The position numbers were made by a program, and so were the translations under genes. A stretch of 64,000 nt of DNA from Akkermansia sp. N21116 (GTDB lineage Bacteria > Verrucomicrobiota > Verrucomicrobiia > Verrucomicrobiales > Akkermansiaceae), in NCBI RefSeq assembly GCF_029854705.2, contig NZ_CP139035.1, positions 2,542,001-2,606,000 of the forward strand. Direction: 5' to 3'. Positions 18,121 to 25,870 of the stretch are shown piece after piece. The notes under the pieces were generated by a model. It searched no databases and was not told the origin of the DNA. It saw nothing but the letters and a program-made list of their open reading frames with translations. Position 1 is the first letter of the stretch. Each line of letters starts with the position of its first letter.

Positions 18121-18855
18121 ATGCAAACCATCCGCGCTGCCTTCGGATTTTTCACCCGCATTCCCGTCGGATCACGGCCTCTGCCGGATAATTTCCGGGG
18201 CGTCCTTGCCTGGATTCCCCTCGTTGGGCTCGTCGTCGGTTGTCTGGCAGGCGGAATTGTCTGGGCAGCATCGCTAATCCTGCCTTCCCTCCTCTGCGGA
18301 GTCATCGGCTGTCTTGCGTGGGAAGCCATCACCGGAGGTCTGCACCTTGATGGAGTAGCCGACTGCGGTGACGGACTCATCGTCGAAGCTCCTCCGGAAC
18401 GACGACTTGAAATTATGAAGGATTCCCGTCTCGGCACCTTCGGAGGAGCCGTCCTCTTCCTGACACTGATGATGAAAATCGCCGCCATTGCCTCCCTCGT
18501 ACAAACCGGCAACCCTTTCATCCTCCTGCCGGCATTCGCCATGGCCGGCCTGCTTTCCCGCAGCTGCATGTTCCTCTCTCTGCGCTACAGTACCGCACGA
18601 CCGGGAGGCTTGGGAGAAGCCATCCGCCAAGGAGTCACTCCTTCTCACGCTCTCCCCGCTATCTTCCTCGTCACAGTGGGATGCGCCCTCTCCGGCCTTC
18701 ACGGCCTTGTGGCTCTCGTCGCTGCCATTCTGGTGGCAGAATGCCTATTATCCATTGCTTCCAAGCGTCTTGGCGGTGTTACAGGCGATGTTTTCGGTTG
18801 CATGATTGAAACAATCGAATGGATCGTCCTGCTTACCTTCTGCCTCCGGTTCTGA
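18121..18855 (+). CDS. cobS: Adenosylcobinamide-GDP ribazoletransferase (cobalamin synthase)
   Basis: The 244-residue membrane enzyme joins AdoCbi-GDP with alpha-ribazole. It shows the family markers RIPVG near the N-terminus, GGLHLDGVADCGDGL, MKDSRLGTFGG and GGVTGDVFG near the C-terminus, with six or so hydrophobic spans between. It follows cobT by 23 nt and precedes cbiR by 5 nt, so the genes are surely co-transcribed. The ATG at 18121 is preceded by a pyrimidine-rich stretch with no Shine-Dalgarno sequence. Confidence 0.95.
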   Translation: MQTIRAAFGFFTRIPVGSRPLPDNFRGVLAWIPLVGLVVGCLAGGIVWAASLILPSLLCGVIGCLAWEAITGGLHLDGVADCGDGLIVEAPPERRLEIMKDSRLGTFGGAVLFLTLMMKIAAIASLVQTGNPFILLPAFAMAGLLSRSCMFLSLRYSTARPGGLGEAIRQGVTPSHALPAIFLVTVGCALSGLHGLVALVAAILVAECLLSIASKRLGGVTGDVFGCMIETIEWIVLLTFCLRF

Positions 18856-18860
18856 CTCCC

Positions 18861-19715
18861 ATGACATCCCCGCCAGTTTCCTTCACACTGCCCGGTTTAA
18901 CGCTCGGTTGTACTTCCTTTCTGGTGTACGAGCCGTACATTTCCGCATTCCGATATTCCGCATCAGTCTGCCGGGACGTCTCTCTCCTCCTCAATGAACC
19001 CGGACAAGACAACGAGTTCCTCATCACCGAGGAAGAAGTCCGTGAAATCGGCATCATCGCAGCCGGCGAAGGCACCGGTATCAATATTCACCTCCCATCC
19101 GACGGAAACTTCGACACCCGGGAAAACGCCCGGCTCTTCACCCGGCGCATTTGCCAGGCCATTAAACGCGCTCTCCCCCTGAATCCTCATTCCTGGGTAC
19201 TCCACATTCCCGTCATGGCCTGTTCCGGCAACGGGCAAATGCCCACCGACGACTGCAACGTATGGACGCGGGAATGCCTGGAGGAAATTGCCGCCCACCT
19301 CCCCTCCCCGGACATGCTTTGCTTGGAAAACCTGGAAACATTCCGTACCGATATTCTGAATCCTTTGCTGGATGACACACCCTATTCACGCTGCATGGAT
19401 ATAGGACATGTCTGGAAAGACGGACTCGACCCCGCACCGCTTCTCCGGGAATGGTACCCCCGCATCCGTATGTTCCACCTTCACGGCATCGTCGGCCGCG
19501 ACCATAAATCACTCAAACTCATGTCGGGCGAATCCATAGACTCCGTCATGCATCCATTATGGAAACTCGGTTTCCCCGGCGCCATCACCCTCGAAGTTTT
19601 CACCACGGATGATATTGCCACCTCGCACGCCATACTCCTGCAATCCTATGAACGCTACCTCGCCAACAACGCTTCCCAACCTGACCTTCGTCCTCGGGGG
19701 TACCAAAAGCGGTAA
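18861..19715 (+). CDS. cbiR: CbiR-like cobamide amidohydrolase (cobamide remodelling)
   Basis: This 284-residue protein is a TIM-barrel member of the AP-endonuclease-2/xylose-isomerase-like superfamily placed between cobS and cobU. The barrel shows strand-end acidic and His residues usual for metal binding: LCLENLETF, SRCMDIGHVWK, MFHLHG and ITLEVF. This position and fold match CbiR, first described in Akkermansia muciniphila, which cuts cobamides to cobinamide so that the lower ligand can be replaced. The assignment rests on context plus fold, from memory of that work. The ATG at 18861 follows cobS by 5 nt; the end overlaps cobU by 68 nt. Confidence 0.85.
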   Translation: MTSPPVSFTLPGLTLGCTSFLVYEPYISAFRYSASVCRDVSLLLNEPGQDNEFLITEEEVREIGIIAAGEGTGINIHLPSDGNFDTRENARLFTRRICQAIKRALPLNPHSWVLHIPVMACSGNGQMPTDDCNVWTRECLEEIAAHLPSPDMLCLENLETFRTDILNPLLDDTPYSRCMDIGHVWKDGLDPAPLLREWYPRIRMFHLHGIVGRDHKSLKLMSGESIDSVMHPLWKLGFPGAITLEVFTTDDIATSHAILLQSYERYLANNASQPDLRPRGYQKR

Positions 19716-20235
19716 AAGCGCTTTTGCGGAACAACTCGTTTCACGCCACGGAGGAAATATCCTCTACATAGCCACGGCCGATGCCAGCCTGAACGACGCA
19801 TCCATGGAACGACGCATCCGCCTTCACCGAAAACGGCGTCCGTCCTCATGGAGTACTCTGGAAACGCCTCTTCATCCGGCGCAAGATGCGGAAAACCTCC
19901 TGCGATTCCAACCGGCAGACTCCGTCCTTCTGGACTGCGTCACTCTTTGGGTCACCAACATGCTTTTCTCCCGGGGTGAACAGGAAATCACTCCCGGCGA
20001 ATTCGAATCTCTCATCCGTCAGGAAATTCACGACCTCCTGCGTCTCATCTCCCATAGTACGGCACAATGGACAATCGTCTCGGGAGAAACCGGCTTAGGA
20101 GGCACTCACGCTACCCCGCTGGAACGCCAGTTCTGCGATGGCCTCGGCTTGGCCAACCAACTCATCTCCCAAGCTGCCGGAAAAGCCTACCTCGTCGTCG
20201 CCTCCCGGCCAATCCCACTTCCTCCGCCATTTTAA
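19648..20235 (+). CDS. cobU: Adenosylcobinamide kinase / AdoCbi-phosphate guanylyltransferase
   Basis: The 195-residue enzyme phosphorylates adenosylcobinamide and adds GMP, preparing it for CobS. Residues 17-24 (GGTKSGKS) form the P-loop, where most CobU have GGxRSGKS. Further markers are RIRLHRKRRPSSW, LLDCVTLWVTNML and VSGETGLGG. The start at 19648 lies inside the end of cbiR in another frame, a 68-nt overlap that is long for this window. The C-terminus (SRPIPLPPPF) lacks the usual GLP.. ending and may be slightly altered. Confidence 0.92.
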   Translation: MNATSPTTLPNLTFVLGGTKSGKSAFAEQLVSRHGGNILYIATADASLNDASMERRIRLHRKRRPSSWSTLETPLHPAQDAENLLRFQPADSVLLDCVTLWVTNMLFSRGEQEITPGEFESLIRQEIHDLLRLISHSTAQWTIVSGETGLGGTHATPLERQFCDGLGLANQLISQAAGKAYLVVASRPIPLPPPF

Positions 20236-20308
20236 AGCAACGAGCATCGACATCTCCCGCGAACTTTCATTCGCTTAATCGTTTCCCAGCAACGGCAGAA
20301 AGAGATTC

Positions 20309-21763
20309 CTACTTCTTCTTTTTTTTGCCAAACAGGCCACCCATACCGGGAAAACCGCCCATGCCGCCTCCCATGCCGGGAAAACCACCGGGAAGCCCCT
20401 TGGGCATCGACGGCATTTTCATCCCCCCCTTGCCACCTCCCATGCCGCCCATCTGTTTCATGAGAGCGCCCATTTTGCCTTTGCCGGACATCATCTTGCG
20501 CATATCCATGAAATTCTTGATCAGCTTATTGACTTCCAGTACGGAACGACCGGAACCAGCTGCGATACGGCGGCGGCGGGACGGATTCATCAAGTCGGGA
20601 TTGTTCCGTTCCTTCGCCGTCATCGAAAGGATAATAGCCTCCATGTGCTTCATGCGGTCAGGATTCAGAGCATCGGCCGGAAGTTGTTTCTTGATCTTGT
20701 TAAAGCCGGGTAACATACCCAGAAGACCGTCCAGCGGTCCCAGATTGCGGATCATATTCATCTGATCCAAAAAGTCGTTGAAATCGAACTTGCCGGACAT
20801 CATCCGCTCGGCAGATTTCATTGCCTGCTTTTCGTCGATTTTTGCGGCGGCGTGCTCTACCAGGCCAACGATATCCCCCATGCCTAGAATGCGGTCCGCC
20901 ATGCGGTCCGGCACAAACGGGCCGAATTGATCCAGTTTTTCCCCTTCGCCGGAGAACTTGATCGGCTGTCCCGTCACGGAACGCATCGACAGGGCGGCGC
21001 CGCCACGGGCATCTCCGTCCAGCTTCGTCAGCACAATCCCGCTCAAGCCGACAGCGGCATTGAACGTTTCCGCCACCTTTACCGCCTGCTGGCCGGTAGC
21101 GGCATCCACCACAAGAAGCGTCTCACGAGGAGACACGCAGGCATGAAGACGCTTCAGTTCGTCAATCAGCGCTTCGTCCACCTCCTGCCGGCCCGCCGTA
21201 TCGAAAATCGTCACCGTCGCCATTATGTCCCGTGCCCATTGCATGCCGCGCCGGGCCACATCCACCACATCGCTTTCTCCGGGTTCGGGGCAAAACACGG
21301 GCACATCAATCTGCTTGCCCAAGGTAGCCAGCTGCTCCACGGCGGCGGGACGGATCAAGTCGCACGCAATCAGCACGGGGCGTCTCCCCTCATTCTTCAG
21401 TCGCAAGGCCAGCTTCGCACTCGAAGTCGTTTTACCGGCGCCATTGAGTCCTACCATCATAATCCGGGCGGGATCCGTTAAATCCAGAGGGCTCGCATCC
21501 CCTCCCAGCAATTCGGCAATTTCATCATGGAAAATCTTGACGATTTGCTCCCCGGGCTTGACCGACTTGAGCACTTCCTGCCCCATAGCCCGTTCCTTGA
21601 CCCGGGCGATAAAATCGCGGGCCACTCCAAATTCGACATCAGCCTCCAACAGGGAAAGTCGGATATCTCGCAGGGCATCGGCAATATTCTTTTCGGAAAT
21701 TTTGCCCAATCCGCGCAATTTGCGGAACGTATCGTCAAGTTTATCGGCTAATAGAGAAAACAT
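20309..21763 (-). CDS. ffh: Signal recognition particle protein Ffh (SRP54)
   Basis: The 484-residue GTPase binds signal sequences and SRP RNA and delivers ribosomes to FtsY. It has the N domain (FRKLRGLGKISEKNI), G1 GLNGAGKTTSSAKLA, G3 DTAGRQEVDEAL, G4 TKLDGDARGG and the RNA-binding helix SRRRRIAAGSGRSVLEVNKL in the M domain. The C-terminus is unusually rich in Gly and Met and ends in KKKKK. The frame runs open to 21925, but the ATG at 21763 (MFSLLADKL) is the conserved start. An SRP RNA gene was not seen nearby. Confidence 0.96.
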   Translation of the reverse strand: MFSLLADKLDDTFRKLRGLGKISEKNIADALRDIRLSLLEADVEFGVARDFIARVKERAMGQEVLKSVKPGEQIVKIFHDEIAELLGGDASPLDLTDPARIMMVGLNGAGKTTSSAKLALRLKNEGRRPVLIACDLIRPAAVEQLATLGKQIDVPVFCPEPGESDVVDVARRGMQWARDIMATVTIFDTAGRQEVDEALIDELKRLHACVSPRETLLVVDAATGQQAVKVAETFNAAVGLSGIVLTKLDGDARGGAALSMRSVTGQPIKFSGEGEKLDQFGPFVPDRMADRILGMGDIVGLVEHAAAKIDEKQAMKSAERMMSGKFDFNDFLDQMNMIRNLGPLDGLLGMLPGFNKIKKQLPADALNPDRMKHMEAIILSMTAKERNNPDLMNPSRRRRIAAGSGRSVLEVNKLIKNFMDMRKMMSGKGKMGALMKQMGGMGGGKGGMKMPSMPKGLPGGFPGMGGGMGGFPGMGGLFGKKKKK

Positions 21764-21979
21764 AATCGGCTGCTTGTGCCGCCAAGACTGCCACAAAGAT
21801 TCCCCATCGTCAATCATCCGCCACCCCATCCGTATCCCTTCTTTTGATACCCTTTCGATTGCTACTGCAGGAAAGTTCGATGCAATTATGTTTAACCTCT
21901 TCACTTTGTCCGGCAAGAAGTTCAAGGTGCCGTGTCTTTAACTTGAAAAACAGCCGCCGACTCTTCATGATACAAGCCC

Positions 21980-22900
21980 ATGAACATCTGGATACTCAGC
22001 GATTCCAAACCAGGCCACCTGAACCAAACCAAGGGACTGGCGGCTGCGCTTTCCGCACGAAAGCCCGGAAACGTTGATATCATCGACCTGGCAGGGCAAG
22101 GCTTTTTCCAAAAGCTCCGCACCGTTTCCCGGAACAATGGTCATGCCCGCCCCGATCTCATCATCGCCGCCGGTCACAGCACCCACATTCCCTTGATCCG
22201 GGCAGCACGGCATTTTAACGCCGTTTCCATTCTCTGCATGAAACCCAGCCTTCCCTGTTGTCTCTTCGACCTGTGCCTCGTCCCCCGGCACGACCTCGGG
22301 AACAAGGAGTATCCCGGAAAGCACATCTTCCCCACTACAGGAGCCCTCCACTCCATCCGCCCCAACCCGGAAGCAGATAAAAACACAACACTCATCCTCA
22401 TCGGAGGTCCCAGCAAGGCCTACGGTTGGGCTCCAGATTCCCTTCTGGGGCAGCTCCAAGCCATTGACGCCCATGTCTCCGCCACCGGCGGACAAGCCGT
22501 TCTGACGACCTCGCGAAGAACTCCCCCGGACTTCGCCCCGTCCATTGTCCGGGAATGCCCCCACATCAAGGTTGTTCCGGTGGAAGAGACCCGCCCCGGC
22601 TGGGTTGCCGCCCATTTGGAACACGCCCATACCGCCTGGGTCACACAGGACAGCGTCTCCATGGTGTACGAAGCCCTAGGATCGGGTGCAGCCGTCGGCG
22701 TCCTCTGCATGCCCGTGCGTTCCTCCAAGCCATCCCGCGTTGCCCGCGGTCTCGACATGCTTCTTGAAGAAGGGCGCGTCACTCCCTGGGCTACATGGAA
22801 AACAACCGGCCACCTCCCGTCTTCCCTTCCCCTTGTCGAAACCGATCGCGCAGCCGACTATATCATCCAACACTTTTTTCCCTCTACTCCTTCCACATGA
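21980..22900 (+). CDS. ELM1/GtrOC1-like protein
   Basis: The 306-residue protein resembles the ELM1 family (named after a plant mitochondrial fission factor and found in many bacteria next to lipid or LPS genes). Markers are WILSDSKPGHLNQTKGLA at the N-terminus, DLIIAAGHSTH, the GGPSKAYGW loop, and WVTQDSVSMVYEALGSG, which looks like a nucleotide-sugar binding segment of a GT-B fold. A role in surface glycan or lipid A-core assembly is inferred. Its stop codon overlaps the start of the next gene (ATGA), which is a GT4 glycosyltransferase. Confidence 0.72.
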   Translation: MNIWILSDSKPGHLNQTKGLAAALSARKPGNVDIIDLAGQGFFQKLRTVSRNNGHARPDLIIAAGHSTHIPLIRAARHFNAVSILCMKPSLPCCLFDLCLVPRHDLGNKEYPGKHIFPTTGALHSIRPNPEADKNTTLILIGGPSKAYGWAPDSLLGQLQAIDAHVSATGGQAVLTTSRRTPPDFAPSIVRECPHIKVVPVEETRPGWVAAHLEHAHTAWVTQDSVSMVYEALGSGAAVGVLCMPVRSSKPSRVARGLDMLLEEGRVTPWATWKTTGHLPSSLPLVETDRAADYIIQHFFPSTPST

Positions 22901-23997
22901 AAATTATCCACTTACTTCCCTCCATGGAATCCGGAGGAGTCGAACAAGTCGTTCTGGAACTCGGCAAGGGATTCTCCAATCGGGGTATCGATAATGTCGT
23001 CATATCCTCCGGAGGACGCCTCGTCTCCCAGCTAAAGCACGAAGGTTCCCGCCACATCAGAATGGATATCGGTAAAAAAAGCATCTCTTCCCTCCTGAAA
23101 ACAGGCCGCCTCCGCAAGCTCCTTCTTGAGGAAAAACCGGATATCCTCCACCTCCACTCCCGCATGCCGGCATGGATCGGATACCTGGCCTGGAAAGGCA
23201 TCCCGGAGGAATTCCGTCCCGGACTCGTCACCAGTGTCCACGGATTCTACTCCGTCAATGCCTACTCCGCCATCATGACCAAAGGGGAACGCATCATCGC
23301 CGTCTCCCGGTGCATCCGCGACTACATCACGGAAAAATACCCCAAGGCACAGGCTCGAAACATCCGGGTCATCCCCAATGCCATCACTCCGGAAACGCAT
23401 TATTCCGGATATACTCCCACCAGCGCGTGGCTCCATACATGGCATGCAAACTATCCGGAACTCGCCGGCAAATTTACCCTTTGCCTGCCTGGACGCATCA
23501 CCCGGGTCAAAGGACATCTGGACATGATTCCCATCATGAGAACTCTCCTCGACCAAGGTATCCCGGCCCATGCCGTCATCGTCGGAGAAGCCAAGAAGGG
23601 CAAGGAAGAATACAAGAACGAAGTCCTCAATGCCTATGACAATGCGGGTCTTACTCCGCACACAACATGGGTCGGTCATCGACGGGATCTTCGCGACGTC
23701 CAGGCAGCATGCTCAGTCACTCTCTCCCTCACTTCCATGCCGGAATCTTTCGGCAAAACCACACTTGAGGCCCTCGCTATCGGCCGCCCCGTCGCCGGGT
23801 ATGCCCATGGCGGAGTCAGGGAACAACTCGAAGTCTTCTTCCCCCAAGGGCTCGTCCCCGTCGGAGACACCCTCTCCATGGCGGAACTCCTCGCCGACTG
23901 GTACAAAACGCCCATTGCCCCGCCGGCAGACATTCCCTCCCCCTACCGCATGGACGATATGATCCAGTCTCATCTGAACGTTTACCGGGAACTCTGA
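22897..23997 (+). CDS. GT4-family glycosyltransferase
   Basis: The 366-residue enzyme has the GT-B layout: an N-terminal domain with HLLPSMESGGVEQVVLELG, the central VSVHGFYSVN region, and the C-terminal donor domain with LPGRITRVKGHLDMI and the E-x7-E motif MPESFGKTTLEALAIGRPV. It probably transfers a sugar in LPS core or O-antigen synthesis. Translation is coupled to the ELM1-like gene through an ATGA overlap, which supports a joint pathway. The frame opens at 22795, but the ATG at 22897 matches the family start. Confidence 0.9.
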   Translation: MKIIHLLPSMESGGVEQVVLELGKGFSNRGIDNVVISSGGRLVSQLKHEGSRHIRMDIGKKSISSLLKTGRLRKLLLEEKPDILHLHSRMPAWIGYLAWKGIPEEFRPGLVTSVHGFYSVNAYSAIMTKGERIIAVSRCIRDYITEKYPKAQARNIRVIPNAITPETHYSGYTPTSAWLHTWHANYPELAGKFTLCLPGRITRVKGHLDMIPIMRTLLDQGIPAHAVIVGEAKKGKEEYKNEVLNAYDNAGLTPHTTWVGHRRDLRDVQAACSVTLSLTSMPESFGKTTLEALAIGRPVAGYAHGGVREQLEVFFPQGLVPVGDTLSMAELLADWYKTPIAPPADIPSPYRMDDMIQSHLNVYREL

Positions 23998-24014
23998 TTT
24001 TCCCACAGTTCCCC

Positions 24015-25151
24015 ATGACGCCCCGTCTCGCCGCCATCACGCTGAATCTGATCCCAACGCTCGGCTCCATCCGCATCTGCCGTTTGCTGGACTTTTTCGG
24101 CAGCCCGGAACTCATTCTCCATGCCGACGAAACCATGCTCCGCCAAGTCCGGGGTATCGGTCCTGAACTCGCCGCCGCCATCCGCTCCTGGAAAACCACC
24201 GTCAATGCGGAAAAAGAACTCGAACTCGCCGACAAAGCCGGGGCATCCGTCACAACCATCTTTGACGATACCTATCCCGCCCCGCTTCGGGAACTCCCCG
24301 ACCCGCCCATCGTACTCTACCACCACGGCCAGTGGTTCCCCTCCGACGGAGAACGTTCCGTTGCCATCGTCGGTTCACGGCAGGCAACACCGTACGGTCG
24401 CCTCACGACGAGAAAATTCGCCAGCGAACTTGCCGAATGCAGAGTTACCGTCATCTCCGGGCTCGCCAAAGGCATCGACACCGAGGCTCATAACGCGGCC
24501 CTTGTCACAGGAGGCCGTACCATTGCTATAATCGGTTCCGGCCTCAACCGCCTCTACCCCGTGGAAAACGCTCCGCTCGCCGCTAGAATATCCGACGGAA
24601 GAGGAGCTGTCGTATCCGAATTCCCCATGAATATGGGACCCAGCCGCACCACCTTCCCCATGCGCAACAGAATCGTCAGCGGATGGAGCAAAGCCACCCT
24701 TGTCGTGGAGGCACCTGCCCGCAGCGGCGCCCTGATTACCGCCCATACCGCCAACGAACAGGGCCGACTCGTTTACGCCGTCCCCGGCCCTGTAGACCGC
24801 ACTTCATCCGACGGTTGCCACTCTCTTATCCGAGAAGGAGCCATCCTTGCCACCTGTGCCCGACACATCATTGACGATTTCCACTGGGCGGATACATCCC
24901 CCGCACAGCAGGAACTGGCCCTCTTTCCCTCCGAAGAACCCACTCCCTCCGTCTCTTCCCGTGCCCACTCTCTTTCCGAACAGGAACAACAGGTTCTGCA
25001 CTCGATCAATATGGGGTTCCGCGATCTCAATACCCTGTGTTCATCCACCGGGCTCACGAACGGAGAACTCACAACCGCCCTTGTCCGATTACAAATGCAA
25101 CGCCTCATCCTCCCGGAACCGGGAGGACTTTTCCGTCCGGCAGACTCCTGA
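24015..25151 (+). CDS. dprA: DNA-processing protein DprA
   Basis: The 378-residue protein loads RecA on incoming single-stranded DNA during transformation. It has an N-terminal SAM/HhH-like region (RQVRGIGPELAAAI), the Rossmann core with VAIVGSRQATPYG, VISGLAKGIDTEAH, GSGLNRLYPVEN and FPMRNRIVSGWSKATLVVEA, and a C-terminal winged-helix-like region (LSEQEQQVLHSI). It starts 17 nt after the GT4 gene. Its presence is compatible with natural competence but is common in non-competent bacteria too. Confidence 0.94.
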   Translation: MTPRLAAITLNLIPTLGSIRICRLLDFFGSPELILHADETMLRQVRGIGPELAAAIRSWKTTVNAEKELELADKAGASVTTIFDDTYPAPLRELPDPPIVLYHHGQWFPSDGERSVAIVGSRQATPYGRLTTRKFASELAECRVTVISGLAKGIDTEAHNAALVTGGRTIAIIGSGLNRLYPVENAPLAARISDGRGAVVSEFPMNMGPSRTTFPMRNRIVSGWSKATLVVEAPARSGALITAHTANEQGRLVYAVPGPVDRTSSDGCHSLIREGAILATCARHIIDDFHWADTSPAQQELALFPSEEPTPSVSSRAHSLSEQEQQVLHSINMGFRDLNTLCSSTGLTNGELTTALVRLQMQRLILPEPGGLFRPADS

Positions 25152-25449
25152 GAAAAGAGACCCTACTTTTGATTGCCTTCCCGGGAAGGGAAACCCCCCC
25201 GGAAATATCAAAATAGTCACTCCCCCTCATACTTGATAGCGGCCCAAACCGGGATAATCGACATCGCACTCATCCCCGCACATAAGAAAAACGTTAAAAC
25301 AGGTTTTATTCTCATATGATCGCCTTTTAGGCGAAATTATATTCAATCACAAGGATTCGATTCACGAAATCCTTCCCTCATTCTTCGTTTCCATCGTCAT
25401 TTTCCACTTTTCTCTTGACGTAATAGTGAAACCAGGTTAACAAAAAAAC
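25152..25449. other. Intergenic region between dprA and arsR
   Basis: About 300 nt without a gene. It holds a GC-rich 14-nt palindrome at 25176-25189, a small hairpin at 25320-25334 (TCGCC/GGCGA, loop TTTTA), and a half-site-like ATTCAATCAC at 25340-25349 that resembles the arms of the ArsR operator further down. The region turns AT-rich toward arsR. Confidence 0.4.
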
Positions 25450-25469
25450 GATTGAACAAATATTCAATC
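25450..25469 (+). promoter_or_regulatory. ArsR/SmtB-type operator
   Basis: A 7-6-7 inverted repeat with arms GATTGAA and TTCAATC around CAAATA contains the TGAACAAATATTCA core known for SmtB/CadC/CzrA-type regulators. A further TTCAATCG half-site follows at 25471-25478. It lies 23 nt before the arsR start and so probably mediates autoregulation of the arsR-P1B ATPase pair. Confidence 0.75.
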
Positions 25470-25492
25470 ATTCAATCGAATTATCCCTAGCC

Positions 25493-25843
25493 ATGTCACG
25501 CCAGCACACCACGATCCACCTTGACAGCCACTGTACGGAAACCGGTATTGATCTGGATACCCCTGACATCAATACCCTCACCGACCTGTCCGACTTTTTC
25601 AAACTTTTCGGAGATTCCACACGTATCCGCCTTCTCTGGGCGCTCATTGACCACGAACTATGTGTTTGCGATCTCTCCTCCGCTCTCGACATGACCACTT
25701 CGGCCGTCTCGCACCAGTTGCGCTTACTACGTCACAGCAAACTCGTCAAAACCCGCAAACAAGGCAAACACGTTTTCTACAGCCTTGCCGACAGCCATGT
25801 CCGTACCATCCTTGCCATGGGATTGGAACATATCTGCGAATAA
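25493..25843 (+). CDS. ArsR/SmtB-family metal-sensing repressor
   Basis: The 116-residue winged-helix repressor should bind the operator upstream and release it on metal binding. It carries both known metal sites. The alpha3N type is marked by Cys57 and Cys59 (ELCVCDL), with Cys14 and His13 in the N-terminal arm. The alpha5 type is marked by Asp100, His102, His113 and Glu116. The DNA-recognition helix is TTSAVSHQLRLLR. This combination fits sensors of Zn, Cd or Pb (SmtB/CadC). The P1B ATPase gene follows after 27 nt. Confidence 0.9.
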   Translation: MSRQHTTIHLDSHCTETGIDLDTPDINTLTDLSDFFKLFGDSTRIRLLWALIDHELCVCDLSSALDMTTSAVSHQLRLLRHSKLVKTRKQGKHVFYSLADSHVRTILAMGLEHICE

Positions 25844-25870
25844 AAACTCCCGTCCAATCTCCTTTCCGCC

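Noticed and set aside
25176-25189. Perfect palindrome CCTTCCCGGGAAGG after dprA
   Set aside because: It has no loop and no T-run, so it is not a plausible terminator; one short palindrome of this size is expected by chance.
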